A model generated the notes under the pieces. That model saw nothing but the letters and a program-made list of their open reading frames with translations, had not been told where the DNA came from and did not search any database. Shown here one piece after another: positions 37,054-45,854 of a stretch of 64,000 nt of DNA (position 1 is its first letter; the number at the start of each line of letters is the position of its first letter). The stretch is from assembly GCA_942490995.1 (NCBI GenBank), contig CALOBG010000127.1, forward strand, positions 54,868 to 118,867, read 5' to 3'. The translations under genes were made by a program, and so were the position numbers. The DNA comes from UBA981 sp942490995. Lineage in GTDB: Bacteria; Pseudomonadota; Gammaproteobacteria; Ga0077536.

Positions 37054-37485
37054 ATGCTTTACTCGCGTCGCCACCTGCCGTTCGTCATTGCCGCCTGCCT
37101 GGTGCTGCGCGCACTGGTGCCGATTGGCTATATGCTGCAGGTACCGGCGGCCGGCGACAACCGGCTCGGCTTAGCGCTGCTGCTGTGTCCGACCCAGAAT
37201 CCCGGCCTCAAGCTCGACGCCCTCGGTCGAGGATCCGATCCCGCCCATCATCATCATGCGCCGCTTACGCCGCCAGATGATGGCGCCGGCCTCGTAATCG
37301 ACGTCAGCAGTGGCTGCAGCCACTGGCTGAACAGCGCGACAGCAGTTTTTTCCGACATCCCGTCACTCAAAATTTTCCGCGTTAACGCCGAGCAGACCGC
37401 TATGGCGTTGCCGGCGGCCCCGTCTCGACCCCGTCGCGGCCACGTCGAGGCGCGCGCACCGCCCCTGTTTAATTTCCTCGCCTGA
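37054..37485 (+). CDS. DUF2946-like histidine-rich small protein
   Basis: Protein of 143 residues with an N-terminal membrane/signal segment (FVIAACLVLRALVPIGYML), a CP motif (LLCPTQNPG), a His-rich stretch (DPAHHHHAP), a second Cys (SGCSHWLNSA) and a C-terminal RAPP motif. This pattern fits the DUF2946 family, often found near copper-handling genes. It is divergent from btuB and 70 bases ahead of the first outer-membrane gene. Function unproven; metal handling is inferred. Confidence 0.7.
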   Translation: MLYSRRHLPFVIAACLVLRALVPIGYMLQVPAAGDNRLGLALLLCPTQNPGLKLDALGRGSDPAHHHHAPLTPPDDGAGLVIDVSSGCSHWLNSATAVFSDIPSLKIFRVNAEQTAMALPAAPSRPRRGHVEARAPPLFNFLA

Positions 37486-37555
37486 AACGGCCCAGCGCCG
37501 AAAACGCGCGCGGTTTTGTGCCGCGCGTGAACCGTCCGTGCATGAGGAAATTAGT

Positions 37556-38563
37556 ATGAAACGACAGCCTTTATGGCTCCGCGTGGTCGCCGGAACCGTG
37601 ATTATTGCCAACGCACCGGTTAGCTACGCTGACCATCCCAGTATCGCCTTCGGCCATGAAGCAAGCGGCCCGGTGAATACCATCAGCGCGTTGTCGTTGC
37701 CACGCGGGGCTCTGGCAATCGGCCTGCGCAACGAATATATCGATCGCGATGCGTTGTCAGACGCGCGACTCGCCGGCCTCGCCGCTGATGGCATCGAAGG
37801 TGTACACAGCGTCGACACCATCAACAGCGCTTCGATTGCGCTGGCTTACGGATTGAGCGAAACCTTGAGTGTGAGCGTACGCCTGCCGTGGGTGGCGCGC
37901 GAGTCGATCCGCGAGGGGGAACTGGAAGATGGCGCCGGCGAGGCACACAGCCACGGTGACGCCTCGGGGATCGGCGATCTCCTGGCCCTCGCCAACTGGC
38001 GTGCCTGGAACAACGAAAGGACCCATTTCGCTTTGCAATTGGGATTGAAAGCACCCAGCGGCGAGACCGATGAGTCGGACCGCGGTCAGCGACTCGATAC
38101 CGAGTTTCAACCTGGAAGCGGTGCCTGGGATGTGCTGACGGGAGCGGCGTTGAGCCGCGTGTACACGCATTTCAGTGTGCACACGAATATCCTTTATGGC
38201 TGGTCCGGCAGCGGCGCGAAGGATACCGAACTCGGTGATGTGTTGTCTTACAACGTCGCGCTGGTTTATGCATTGCCTGCCGCGGATCGGCACGCCGACG
38301 CGGCGGGCGCGACACCGCACCGTCACCTGAAATTCGATGCTCTTATCGAGTTGAATGGCGAGACACGCTGGAATAATGCCATAGCCGGCGTCCGCGACGT
38401 GAACTCGGGCGGCACAGTGCTGTACGTTTCACCGGGAATGCGCGCGACTTTTGGCGACTTTGCCACGTTCGTATCCGTTGGCCTGCCCATCGTTGATAAC
38501 CCTCACGGGATTCAGAGCGACGTCAGTTTCCGCCTCTCGGGCGGACTGTCGATGCTGTTCTGA
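37556..38563 (+). CDS. Outer-membrane beta-barrel 'transporter' family protein
   Basis: Protein of 335 residues. The ATG at 37556 has GAGGAA 7 bases upstream and begins a signal peptide (RVVAGTVIIANAPVSYA). The mature part alternates hydrophobic and polar residues in barrel-like strands (LSETLSVSVRLPWVARES, FALQLGLKAPSGETD, HFSVHTNILYGWSGSG) and ends in F (RLSGGLSMLF), typical of outer-membrane proteins. A His-rich loop (EAHSHGDASG) is notable. Resembles proteins of the MetA-pathway phenol-degradation/transporter family; transported compound unknown. Confidence 0.72.
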   Translation: MKRQPLWLRVVAGTVIIANAPVSYADHPSIAFGHEASGPVNTISALSLPRGALAIGLRNEYIDRDALSDARLAGLAADGIEGVHSVDTINSASIALAYGLSETLSVSVRLPWVARESIREGELEDGAGEAHSHGDASGIGDLLALANWRAWNNERTHFALQLGLKAPSGETDESDRGQRLDTEFQPGSGAWDVLTGAALSRVYTHFSVHTNILYGWSGSGAKDTELGDVLSYNVALVYALPAADRHADAAGATPHRHLKFDALIELNGETRWNNAIAGVRDVNSGGTVLYVSPGMRATFGDFATFVSVGLPIVDNPHGIQSDVSFRLSGGLSMLF

Positions 38564-38594
38564 TGTCGTATCTGGCTTTTTTGGAGAACTACCC

Positions 38595-39701
38595 ATGACC
38601 CCCTCAGTTGCCCGGCGGGCGTTGCTCGCCATGTTTGTACTGACACTCGTTTTCAAGCCCGATAGCGTACGTGCCGACTCGATTAATCACGGCGATGTCG
38701 CCGCCCCGATGCGCGCCGACGGCCATGCGCCGATCGGCGTGATGGGCGATCACACCCACAAGCGCGGCGAATGGATGTTCTCCTACCGTTACATGTATAT
38801 GGACATGGACGGCAACCGCAGCGGCAGCGATCGCATCGATGCCGACACCATCGTGACGAGCGTGCCGAACCGCTTTTTTGGGCGTCCGGGACAACCGCCG
38901 ACCTTGCGCATCGTGCCCACCGACATGCGCATGGACATGCACATGTTCGGCGCCATGTACGCGCCCAGCGACTGGCTGACCCTGATGGCGATGTCGAGCT
39001 ACATCGAAAAGGAGATGGACCACCTCACCTACCGTGGCCCGGCCGGCACCACCGTGCGCGGTATGTTCACAACCCGTTCGGACGGTATCGGCGATACTCG
39101 CCTGACCGGGCTGGTGCGGCTCTATGCAGCCGGCGCCCATCATCTGCACCTTAACCTAGGCGGCAGTCTGCCGACCGGCTCGACCGACGAAACCGATCGC
39201 ATCCTGACCCCGACCGGCGCCACCCCCGAGGTACGACTGCCCTATGCGATGCAGATCGGCAGCGGCACGTTCGACCTACTGCCCGGCCTGACCTACACCG
39301 GGCACCAGGATCGCTTCGGCTGGGGTGCGCAATATGCCGGCACGGTGCGGACCGGCGACGACAACGGCTACAGTTGGGGCGACAAACATGAACTGAGCGG
39401 CTGGCTCAGCTACCAGCCGACCCCGGCGCTGAGCGCCTCGATGCGGGTGCGCTACGAAACCATGGGACGCATTGACGGTATCGACCCGAATATCGTCGGT
39501 CCGGTGCAGACCGCCGATCCGAATAATTTCGGCGGTGATACGGTGGAACTGCTGTTCGGTCTCAACTGGGCCGGCCAGTCCGGCTGGCTGCGCGGTAAAC
39601 GCCTTGCCGTAGAAGCCGGCCTGCCGCTGTCGCGGGACCTCAACGGTCCGCAGATGGAAACCGACTTTGTCCTCACCGCCGGCCTGCAGATGGCGTTCTG
39701 A
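38595..39701 (+). CDS. Met/His-rich outer-membrane 'transporter' protein
   Basis: Protein of 368 residues from the ATG at 38595 (GGAG upstream), with a signal peptide (ALLAMFVLTLVFKPDSVRA) and a barrel-like mature part ending in QMAF. Methionine and histidine are strikingly frequent near the start: GDHTHKRGEWMFSYRYMYMDMDG and DMRMDMHMFGAMY, then MAMSSYIEKEMDH. This suggests copper or other soft-metal contacts. Same orientation and a 31-base gap from the preceding outer-membrane gene suggest an operon with the DUF2946 protein. Confidence 0.72.
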   Translation: MTPSVARRALLAMFVLTLVFKPDSVRADSINHGDVAAPMRADGHAPIGVMGDHTHKRGEWMFSYRYMYMDMDGNRSGSDRIDADTIVTSVPNRFFGRPGQPPTLRIVPTDMRMDMHMFGAMYAPSDWLTLMAMSSYIEKEMDHLTYRGPAGTTVRGMFTTRSDGIGDTRLTGLVRLYAAGAHHLHLNLGGSLPTGSTDETDRILTPTGATPEVRLPYAMQIGSGTFDLLPGLTYTGHQDRFGWGAQYAGTVRTGDDNGYSWGDKHELSGWLSYQPTPALSASMRVRYETMGRIDGIDPNIVGPVQTADPNNFGGDTVELLFGLNWAGQSGWLRGKRLAVEAGLPLSRDLNGPQMETDFVLTAGLQMAF

Positions 39702-39719
39702 GGACCGCGCTGAGAACGA

Positions 39720-39756
39720 CCACGCCTGGCGGTCGCATTAACCCCGCCAGGCGTGG
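39720..39756 (+). terminator. Strong hairpin after the outer-membrane operon
   Basis: A perfect 13-bp inverted repeat (CCACGCCTGGCGG at 39720-39732 and its complement at 39744-39756) with an 11-base loop, starting 19 bases after the stop. It lacks a T-tract, so it may be a Rho-assisted or transcript-stabilising hairpin rather than a classical intrinsic terminator. Confidence 0.6.
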
Positions 39757-39843
39757 AATATCCCGCGCCATTGAGACAGATCACACCGCCCCCGCGCGGT
39801 TTTGTTATTGCTCTACGCGAGACCACAACGCGGGAGTATCAGG

Positions 39844-40295
39844 GTGCGAAGCTTGCTGGGAATATTCGTGATCGGGTGTCTGATCGCGCCGATGACAGCC
39901 GCAGTCAACAAGCCGCGTGTCGAACCCGAGACTGAACCGCCGACCTACGTAGCAGAGTGCCCACCGGCGGCAACCGACGCCAGCCAGTGTCGGGTCGACG
40001 CGCTGACCTATGCCGGCTGGCGGACCTACAAAATCGAATGCCAGCAATGCCACGGCGGCGGCGGGCTGGGTAGCACGTTTGCGCCCGACCTGCTCAAGCG
40101 CTTCAACGAGGCCGGGGTCGATTTCGGACGTTTTCTGTATGTGATGGACAACGGTTACAGCGGCCAGATGGGAGTCATGCCGTCGCTGGCCAGAAATCCG
40201 CGCGTGCAGAAAAACAAGGCCGCGATTTTTGCCTACCTTAAAGCGCGTGCCGACTACCGTATTCCCAACGGTACCGTCCGCCGAAACCTGAGTGA
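39844..40295 (+). CDS. c-type cytochrome, probable frameshift at the 3' end
   Basis: Small secreted monohaem cytochrome. GTG at 39844 begins a signal peptide (SLLGIFVIGCLIAPMTAA). The haem motif is CQQCH (66-70), followed by GGGGLG and a Met-ligand region (YSGQMGVMPSL). The frame then runs without stop to 40569, 243 bases into the opposite-strand MBL gene. A single missing base near 40272-40280 would instead give the natural ending RPPKPE and a stop at 40295, and I adopt that end. About 150 residues. Possibly part of the metal/redox cluster before it. Confidence 0.7.
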
Positions 40296-40326
40296 TGGTT
40301 ATCCGCGGCGCATCGCCGCCCGGTGC

Positions 40327-41193
40327 TCACACATCGAGTCGATAAGCCTTGCCGTCGCGGACCAGCCTGCCAGCGGTCGGGCCGGCGAAATGGGTGCCGA
40401 TGATCAGCGTCGGGGTGTCCGCGTACTCACCGAACACCCGCCGGCGCGTCGCCACCGCGGTGTCGTTATCGGTATCAAACGGGCTAACCAGGGCCGGGTC
40501 GTGGAACTGGATCGGATGGTGGATAAAATCGCCGGTGATCATCGCCGTTTCGCCCTTCGACTCGATTAAAACCGAGCAATGTCCGGGCGTGTGACCGGGC
40601 GTGGAAATCAGGCGCACACCGTCGCATACCGATGCCGGCCCCTCGACCGGCCTGGCCAGCCCGGCATCCAGGATCGGTTGGATCGAGTCGTCCCACACCC
40701 GGCGTTGCAGGCGCATGAAATCGTCGTCGATGTGCTGCTCGCCCCAGAACTCCATATCCGCCTTGCCCCATAAATAGGCCGCATTGGGGAAGGTCGGGAC
40801 AAATTTGCCTTTGACTTCGTGGGTATTCCAGCCAACGTGGTCGAGGTGAAGGTGGGTGCACAGCACGTAGTCGATGCTGTCCGGCTCGTAACCGGCGCCT
40901 TTCATGTCCTTCATGAAATTGGTCTGCAGCATGTGCATCACGTCAAACGGGGCGCGTTCGCGATCGTTGCCGATGCAGGTATCGACAATCAGCCGTGCTT
41001 CGCCGGTATCGACTATCAGTGAATGAATGCTCAACGACAGCGCACCCTCGGCGGTCACGAAATGCGGAAACAGCCATTTGATCTGCTTGACCAGTTCGGG
41101 TGTTGCGGCCGGAATGACATCGGAAAATTCCGGATAGACGATTTCCTCGATCTTGGTGATGGTGGTACTACCCACTTTCCATTGTTGCGGCAT
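40327..41193 (-). CDS. MBL-fold metallo-hydrolase
   Basis: Metallo-beta-lactamase-fold hydrolase of 288 residues. Start at 41193 (MPQQWKVGSTTITKIEEI) is supported by GGAG upstream; the longer frame is discarded. Metal ligands: HLHLDHVGW (H-x-H-x-D-H), TPGHTPGHC, GDFIHHP and GTHFAGPTAG. This subfamily resembles quorum-quenching lactonases and alkyl-ester hydrolases; the substrate is unknown. It lies 31 bases downstream of an LLM oxidoreductase gene, so the two may act in one pathway. Confidence 0.9.
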   Translation of the reverse strand: MPQQWKVGSTTITKIEEIVYPEFSDVIPAATPELVKQIKWLFPHFVTAEGALSLSIHSLIVDTGEARLIVDTCIGNDRERAPFDVMHMLQTNFMKDMKGAGYEPDSIDYVLCTHLHLDHVGWNTHEVKGKFVPTFPNAAYLWGKADMEFWGEQHIDDDFMRLQRRVWDDSIQPILDAGLARPVEGPASVCDGVRLISTPGHTPGHCSVLIESKGETAMITGDFIHHPIQFHDPALVSPFDTDNDTAVATRRRVFGEYADTPTLIIGTHFAGPTAGRLVRDGKAYRLDV

Positions 41194-41224
41194 CGTGTTT
41201 ACTCCGTTGGTTGTTGCTGGGCGG

Positions 41225-42265
41225 CTAGAGCAGATTTTCGGCAATCAGGCGCAACTCGGCGGCGCTCGAGGACGAAATCACCATGGTGCCGATTTCGCCG
41301 CGATCACCGGCTGCTTTCCAGCGTGTGAGCTGCTCACGAATGTGCGCGGGCGGCCCGACCAGACAGGTTTCATCGACGTACTGATCGGGCACCGCGGCCG
41401 CCGCCTCGGCCTTTTTGCCGGACAGGAACAGGTCCTGGATCGTTACCGCCGCGGCTTCGTAGCCAAGGCGCTTGGTGTAGTCGTTATAGAAGTTTTTTTC
41501 GCGTGCGCCCATGCCGCCGATATACAGTGCGAGATGCGGTTTTATCGCCTGCCGGCATTGGTCGATGTCGTCGCCCATGGCGACGCGCACAAACGGGGCG
41601 AAATCGAAATTCTGGTGTGATTTGCCGCCGCCGGCCTTGCTGAACCCCTTGTTCAGCGACGGCTCCCAGAGATCGTAACGGTCCGGATTGGCCCACACCA
41701 GGAACGCGCCATCGGCGATCTCGGCTGCGACCTCGACGCCTTTCTGCGTCGCCACCCCGGTATAGATCGGAATGTCGGGGCTGCCGTGCAGAATGCTTTT
41801 CAGGGGTTTGCCCAGGCCCATACTGCCCGGCCCGGTGTACGGGATCTGGTAGTGTTCGCCCTGGTGCATCAGCGGCGCTTCGCGCGCAAAAATTTTGCGC
41901 ATGATGTCGATGTACTCGCGGGTGCGCAGCAGCGGCTTGCCATAGGGCTGGCCATACCAGCCTTCGATGACCTGCGGACCGGACGGTCCGATGCCGGCCA
42001 TGAAGCGACCGCCGGATAACTGGTCCAGGGTCATCGCTGTCATCGCCGTCATCGACGGCGTCCGCGCCGACATCTGCATGATCGCGGTACCGGCCTTCAG
42101 CCTGGTCGTTTGCGCGAGCACATAGGCCACCGGGGTTACGGCGTCGGAACCCCAGGCCTCGGCGCTCCACGCCGAGTCATAGCCGAGCGATTCGGCTTCG
42201 AGGATGAGATCCATCGGTAGTTTTACGCCGGCGCCCGAATAGCCGAATACAAGTCCGAGTTTCAT
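41225..42265 (-). CDS. LLM class F420-dependent oxidoreductase (Rv3520c-like)
   Basis: TIM-barrel luciferase-like oxidoreductase of 346 residues. It closely follows the mycobacterial Rv3520c pattern: TAEAWGSDA-type segment (SAEAWGSDAVTPVAY), SARTPSMTAMTAMTLDQLSGGRF, GPSGPQVIEGWYGQPYGKPLLRTREYI, and LALYIGGMGAREKNFYND. Relatives are assigned to the F420-dependent group. F420 biosynthesis genes lie 20 kb away, consistent with that cofactor. Substrate unknown. Confidence 0.88.
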   Translation of the reverse strand: MKLGLVFGYSGAGVKLPMDLILEAESLGYDSAWSAEAWGSDAVTPVAYVLAQTTRLKAGTAIMQMSARTPSMTAMTAMTLDQLSGGRFMAGIGPSGPQVIEGWYGQPYGKPLLRTREYIDIMRKIFAREAPLMHQGEHYQIPYTGPGSMGLGKPLKSILHGSPDIPIYTGVATQKGVEVAAEIADGAFLVWANPDRYDLWEPSLNKGFSKAGGGKSHQNFDFAPFVRVAMGDDIDQCRQAIKPHLALYIGGMGAREKNFYNDYTKRLGYEAAAVTIQDLFLSGKKAEAAAAVPDQYVDETCLVGPPAHIREQLTRWKAAGDRGEIGTMVISSSSAAELRLIAENLL

Positions 42266-42326
42266 GGTGTACGTCCTGAGCGGATGACTTCAAAGCCGCA
42301 AGGATACCGCATGCTTGGTGCCGCGA

Positions 42327-43349
42327 TCAGCGCATCTCCGCCAGGATCTCCCCGAACGCCTCCACCACCTCCAGGCACTCGGTTCGCGACGGGTAATATT
42401 CGCCGGTGTTAACCGGGTTGCGTGTGCGGATGCACAGCCAGTCGGGATTAACCTTGTCCTTCATTTCACCCATACGGTCGACCCATTTCTGCTTGTTGCC
42501 AAGGCATAAAAACGTGCTTTCGATCTGTTCGAGCATGCTCTGCCCGGTGACGTCGGGTGAGAGGCCCTTCTCGGCGTAAAAACTCCACTCGCGCACCCAG
42601 CGGTGCCCGTGTTTCTCACGCACCCCGGGGTCATTGCTGAGCCAGCCTTCGAACCCTAAGGTGATCTGAAAATCATCCTTGCCGCGTTCGCTGGCGCGCT
42701 CGCGCATGGTTTTAACCGCCGGGCCGAGTTCGTCGGCGTGGGGCGGAAACCAGGTACACCAGCCTTCGTAGTCGAGCGCCCGCTGCATGGCTTTCGGTGC
42801 AAACGCCCCGATCCAGATCGGCGGCCGCGGGCGTTGATAAGGATGCGGCGTCAGGCGCACGCCTTCGTACTGAAAAAACTCTCCCTGGTAGTTGAACTCC
42901 GCTTCGGTCCACGCCCCGACGATGCAGTCCATGACTTCTTCGAAACGTTTGCCGCGCTTTTCGAACGGCACGCCGAAACAGCGAAAATAATCTTCGTGAT
43001 AACCGACCCCGGCCCCGAACACGAAGCGTCCACGGCTCAGGTTATCGATCGCGGCGAGGGATTCGGCGAGATGGATGGGGTGATGAAATGTCGGCTGCAT
43101 GACCGTGCAGGCCAGTTGCACACGGCTGGTGCGTGCGGCAAGTACGGTCAGCAGCGAGGTCGTGTTCGGCCACCAGGTTTCCGGGCGCTGGTGTCGTTCG
43201 GGAACCCATAAACCGTCGAAGCCGACCCGTTCGGCGAGTTCACCTTCGGCGATGCAATGTTCCATTGCGTCGGCAACTTGATCCGGGGTCGGCGCTTCGG
43301 CCTGGTCGTAGGCGCCGAAATGGGTATCAGGCATGAATGCGATTTTCAT
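42327..43349 (-). CDS. LLM class flavin/F420-dependent oxidoreductase
   Basis: Luciferase-like TIM-barrel protein of 340 residues. Marks: FDGLWVPERHQRP, TSRVQLACTVMQPTFHHPI, NLSRGRFVFGAGVGYHEDYF and the RPPIWIGAFAPKAMQRA region. Cofactor (FMN or F420) cannot be fixed from sequence alone. ATG at 43349 with AAGGA upstream; divergent from the FAH hydrolase. Confidence 0.86.
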   Translation of the reverse strand: MKIAFMPDTHFGAYDQAEAPTPDQVADAMEHCIAEGELAERVGFDGLWVPERHQRPETWWPNTTSLLTVLAARTSRVQLACTVMQPTFHHPIHLAESLAAIDNLSRGRFVFGAGVGYHEDYFRCFGVPFEKRGKRFEEVMDCIVGAWTEAEFNYQGEFFQYEGVRLTPHPYQRPRPPIWIGAFAPKAMQRALDYEGWCTWFPPHADELGPAVKTMRERASERGKDDFQITLGFEGWLSNDPGVREKHGHRWVREWSFYAEKGLSPDVTGQSMLEQIESTFLCLGNKQKWVDRMGEMKDKVNPDWLCIRTRNPVNTGEYYPSRTECLEVVEAFGEILAEMR

Positions 43350-43474
43350 CGGTCAGCTTCCTTCGCGGTGGCATCAGTTAAACGGCGACGTACTCGTCCG
43401 CCCGGATCCGGGAAAGCGTAACCCGATCCGGACCAGGATTCTGCCACGCAGGCTTTCTGCGCTCCCGCGGGCTG

Positions 43475-43503
43475 TGAGTACAATAACAAGCGATACATAT
43501 AAT
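43475..43503 (+). promoter_or_regulatory. Candidate promoter of the FAH hydrolase gene
   Basis: TATAAT at 43498-43503 is the consensus -10; a poor -35 (TGAGTA) lies 17 bases upstream. It stands 39 bases before the ATG in an A/T-rich patch of the divergent intergenic region. Confidence 0.45.
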
Positions 43504-43542
43504 AATGCTCAACTTCACACCAACGACTTCGAGGCCGATGCC

Positions 43543-44403
43543 ATGAAACTGGTTACGTTCACTGAAAGCGGTGCGACGCGCGTCGGCCGTGTCGACGGCG
43601 AAACGATCATCGACCTGACCGCTGCCGGCTTGCCGGGTGACATGATTACCCTGCTGGAGGCCGGTTCCGCCACACTGAAGCAGGCCGCAGCGGCGAGCGG
43701 GAAAAGCTATCGGCTCGATGGCGTAACCCTGTGTGCGCCGATACTACGACCGCCGAAAATCCTCGCCGTGGGCCTCAATTACAAGGACCACATCGCGGAA
43801 ACCGGTCTGGATACGCCGAAATTTCCGATGTTTTTCAACAAACAATCGACCGCCAGCCATGGCCCCTACGCGCCGATACACCTGCCGCGGGTGTCGGACA
43901 AACTCGATTATGAAGGCGAACTCGGCTTTGTGATCGGGAAACGCTGCCGGCACGTACCGCGCGAACGCGCGCATGAGGTGATCGCCGGCTACGTGGTCTG
44001 TAACGACGTCAGTGTACGCGACTGGCAGATGCGCGCGCAGACGTTCACGCTGGGTAAATCGTTCGACACCCACGCGCCGTTCGGTCCGTGGATCGTGACC
44101 GCGGACGAAATCGCCGATCCGCATGCGCTGGACCTCAAAACCTGGGTCAACGGCGATCTGCGCCAGGATTCGAACACCCGTCACCTGGTGTTCGACTGTT
44201 TCGATCAGATCGAAACCCTGACCGCGGCTTTCACCCTCGAACCAGGCGATTTGATCGTAACCGGCACGCCCAGCGGGGTAGGCATCGGTTTCGATCCCAA
44301 ACGTTTTCTCAAGGTCGGTGACCGGGTGCGCATCGAAATTGAGGGGATCGGGCACATCGAAAACGAAGTCATCGCCGAACCGGCATCGACGACCCTGATC
44401 TGA
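43543..44403 (+). CDS. Fumarylacetoacetate hydrolase family protein
   Basis: Hydrolase or isomerase of 286 residues that acts on C-C bonds of dicarboxylic intermediates (fumarylacetoacetase/ 2-hydroxyhepta-diene-dioate type). The ATG at 43543 gives the expected N-terminus MKLVTFTESGATRVGRVDG. Catalytic core: KILAVGLNYKDHIAETG, metal Glu residues in DYEGELGFVIGKRC, CNDVSVRDWQ, KSFDTHAPFGPWIV and LIVTGTPSGVGIGFDP. It may act in degradation of cyclic compounds together with neighbouring oxidoreductases (inference). Confidence 0.9.
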   Translation: MKLVTFTESGATRVGRVDGETIIDLTAAGLPGDMITLLEAGSATLKQAAAASGKSYRLDGVTLCAPILRPPKILAVGLNYKDHIAETGLDTPKFPMFFNKQSTASHGPYAPIHLPRVSDKLDYEGELGFVIGKRCRHVPRERAHEVIAGYVVCNDVSVRDWQMRAQTFTLGKSFDTHAPFGPWIVTADEIADPHALDLKTWVNGDLRQDSNTRHLVFDCFDQIETLTAAFTLEPGDLIVTGTPSGVGIGFDPKRFLKVGDRVRIEIEGIGHIENEVIAEPASTTLI

Positions 44404-44436
44404 GTCGCATTCAAGCCCTCACGCGGAGTTCCACCC

Positions 44437-45416
44437 ATGCATGCCTGGCAATTTGAGAAATACGGTCGCTTCGATGAGGTGTTGCGCTGGTCCGAACGCG
44501 CGGATCCGGTCGCCGGCGACGGCCAGGCGGTGATCCGCACCACCGCGGTGTCACTGAATTTCCCCGACCTGTTGATGTGCCAGGGCCTGTACCAGGTCAA
44601 GGCGCCGCTGCCGGCGGTGTCGGGCGCCGAAGGGGTCGGCATAGTCGAAACCGTCGGCGCGGGCAGTAAATTCAAACCCGGCGAGCGGGTGGTCGGATTC
44701 TGTCACGGCGGGGGCACCCTCGCCGATCGCTTCGTGGTCGATAACAACAGCGCCTGGACGGTGCCCGAGCATGTCAGTGACGCAACCGCGGCGGCGCTCA
44801 GCGTGACCTACGGCACGTCCTATTTCGCGCTCGTACACCGCGCGCGCATCGCTCCCGGCGAAGTGCTGCTGGTACTCGGCGCTGCCGGCGGGGTCGGCCT
44901 GGCCGCGATCCAGCTCGGCAAGGTCCTTGGTGCGGAAGTGATCGCCGCGGTACCGGCAGCACCGAGAAACTCGAAGTCTGCCGGCAACAGGGCGCCGATC
45001 ATCTGATCAATTACCGCGATGAAGATATCGTGGCACGGGTCAAGGCGCTGACCGACGGACGTGGCGCTGACGTGATCTACGATCCGGTCGGCGGTGATCT
45101 GTTCGATCAGATCAAGCGCTGCATCGCGTGGGAGGGCCGTATCCTTATCATCGGCTTCGCCGGCGGCAGCATTCCCAGTATTGAATGTAACCGCATGCTG
45201 TTGAAAAACATGTCGGTGGTCGGCCTCGCCTGGGGCCAGTACCTGGAACGCGACCCGGACAAGGGTGAGCGTTGTCAGTTGCACCTGTATGACCTGCTCA
45301 AGGTCGGCGCCATCGATCCGGTGATCTACCGCAGCCTGCCATTCAGCGAGGTCCATAGCGGGATGGGTTTACTCGAAAGTCGCGCCATGTATGGCAAGGT
45401 TGTACTCGAACGCTGA
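44437..45416 (+). CDS. NADPH:quinone oxidoreductase, with one frameshift
   Basis: Zeta-crystallin-like MDR enzyme, about 326 residues when corrected. The N-terminal half (MHAWQFEKYGRFDEVLRW ... VLGAAGGVGLAAIQLGKVLGAEVIAAV) ends in a false stop at 45006. The conserved continuation GSTEKLEVCRQQGADHLINY is in another frame from 44955. One missing base near 44951-44955 (e.g. GTAGCCGGC read as GTACCGGC) accounts for this. The remainder runs to 45416 (GRGADVIYDPVGGDLFDQI). Treat as one gene. Confidence 0.88.
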
Positions 45417-45456
45417 GTGCCGATGCCGCGGCGATGCCGGAGGCGGTATTTAGTCG

Positions 45457-45485
45457 TTGCGAGGTCGTACCCGGGCGACTATGAT
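45457..45485 (+). promoter_or_regulatory. Sigma-70 promoter of the RRM protein gene, with long leader
   Basis: TTGCGA (45457-45462), a 17-base spacer and TATGAT (45480-45485) form a good promoter. It lies 369 bases before the RRM gene ATG. The leader from about 45492 to 45854 holds no convincing ORF; an 80-codon frame at 45488-45730 has no family similarity. Confidence 0.5.
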
Positions 45486-45854
45486 TATTGCATACGCGCA
45501 AGGCGTCCAAGCAACGAGGGCAACCGCAGAATCAGCACACGACTGCAGTTGAATGCCAGCTTTCCAGCACCACCCCGCGTCGACCGGTGCCGTGCTACTG
45601 CAGACTGATGAAGACTCCACCCGCACTGCCACCGCCGCCAGGATCGATCGCTTGCTTACCGTATTCAAATTCAGCCGCCCTTCAGCGCTGCGGTATGTGC
45701 TTGGGACAGTGCCTGCAAGGCGCGTCCTGACCTCGATTTGCGCGCACACACAGCCGCCGCAACCCTCGATTTCCACGACCCGTTCTCCGCACCTGCCGTC
45801 GGCCGGAGACGTTCAGGTCTGCTCAGGACGGCTGCTCCCCAGAGGCAATCAGGT
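45486..45854 (+). other. Long 5' leader of the RRM gene
   Basis: About 369 bases without a recognised gene between the promoter and the RRM start. I see no strongly paired structure or known riboswitch motif. Long leaders are known for cold-induced and autoregulated RNA-binding proteins, so a regulatory role is conceivable, but nothing in the sequence proves it. Confidence 0.35.

Noticed and set aside
40296..40569. C-terminal extension of the cytochrome into the MBL gene
   Set aside because: Antisense of a conserved hydrolase; better explained by a lost base.
45488..45730. 80-codon frame in the RRM leader
   Set aside because: No ribosome site, no similarity, odd composition.
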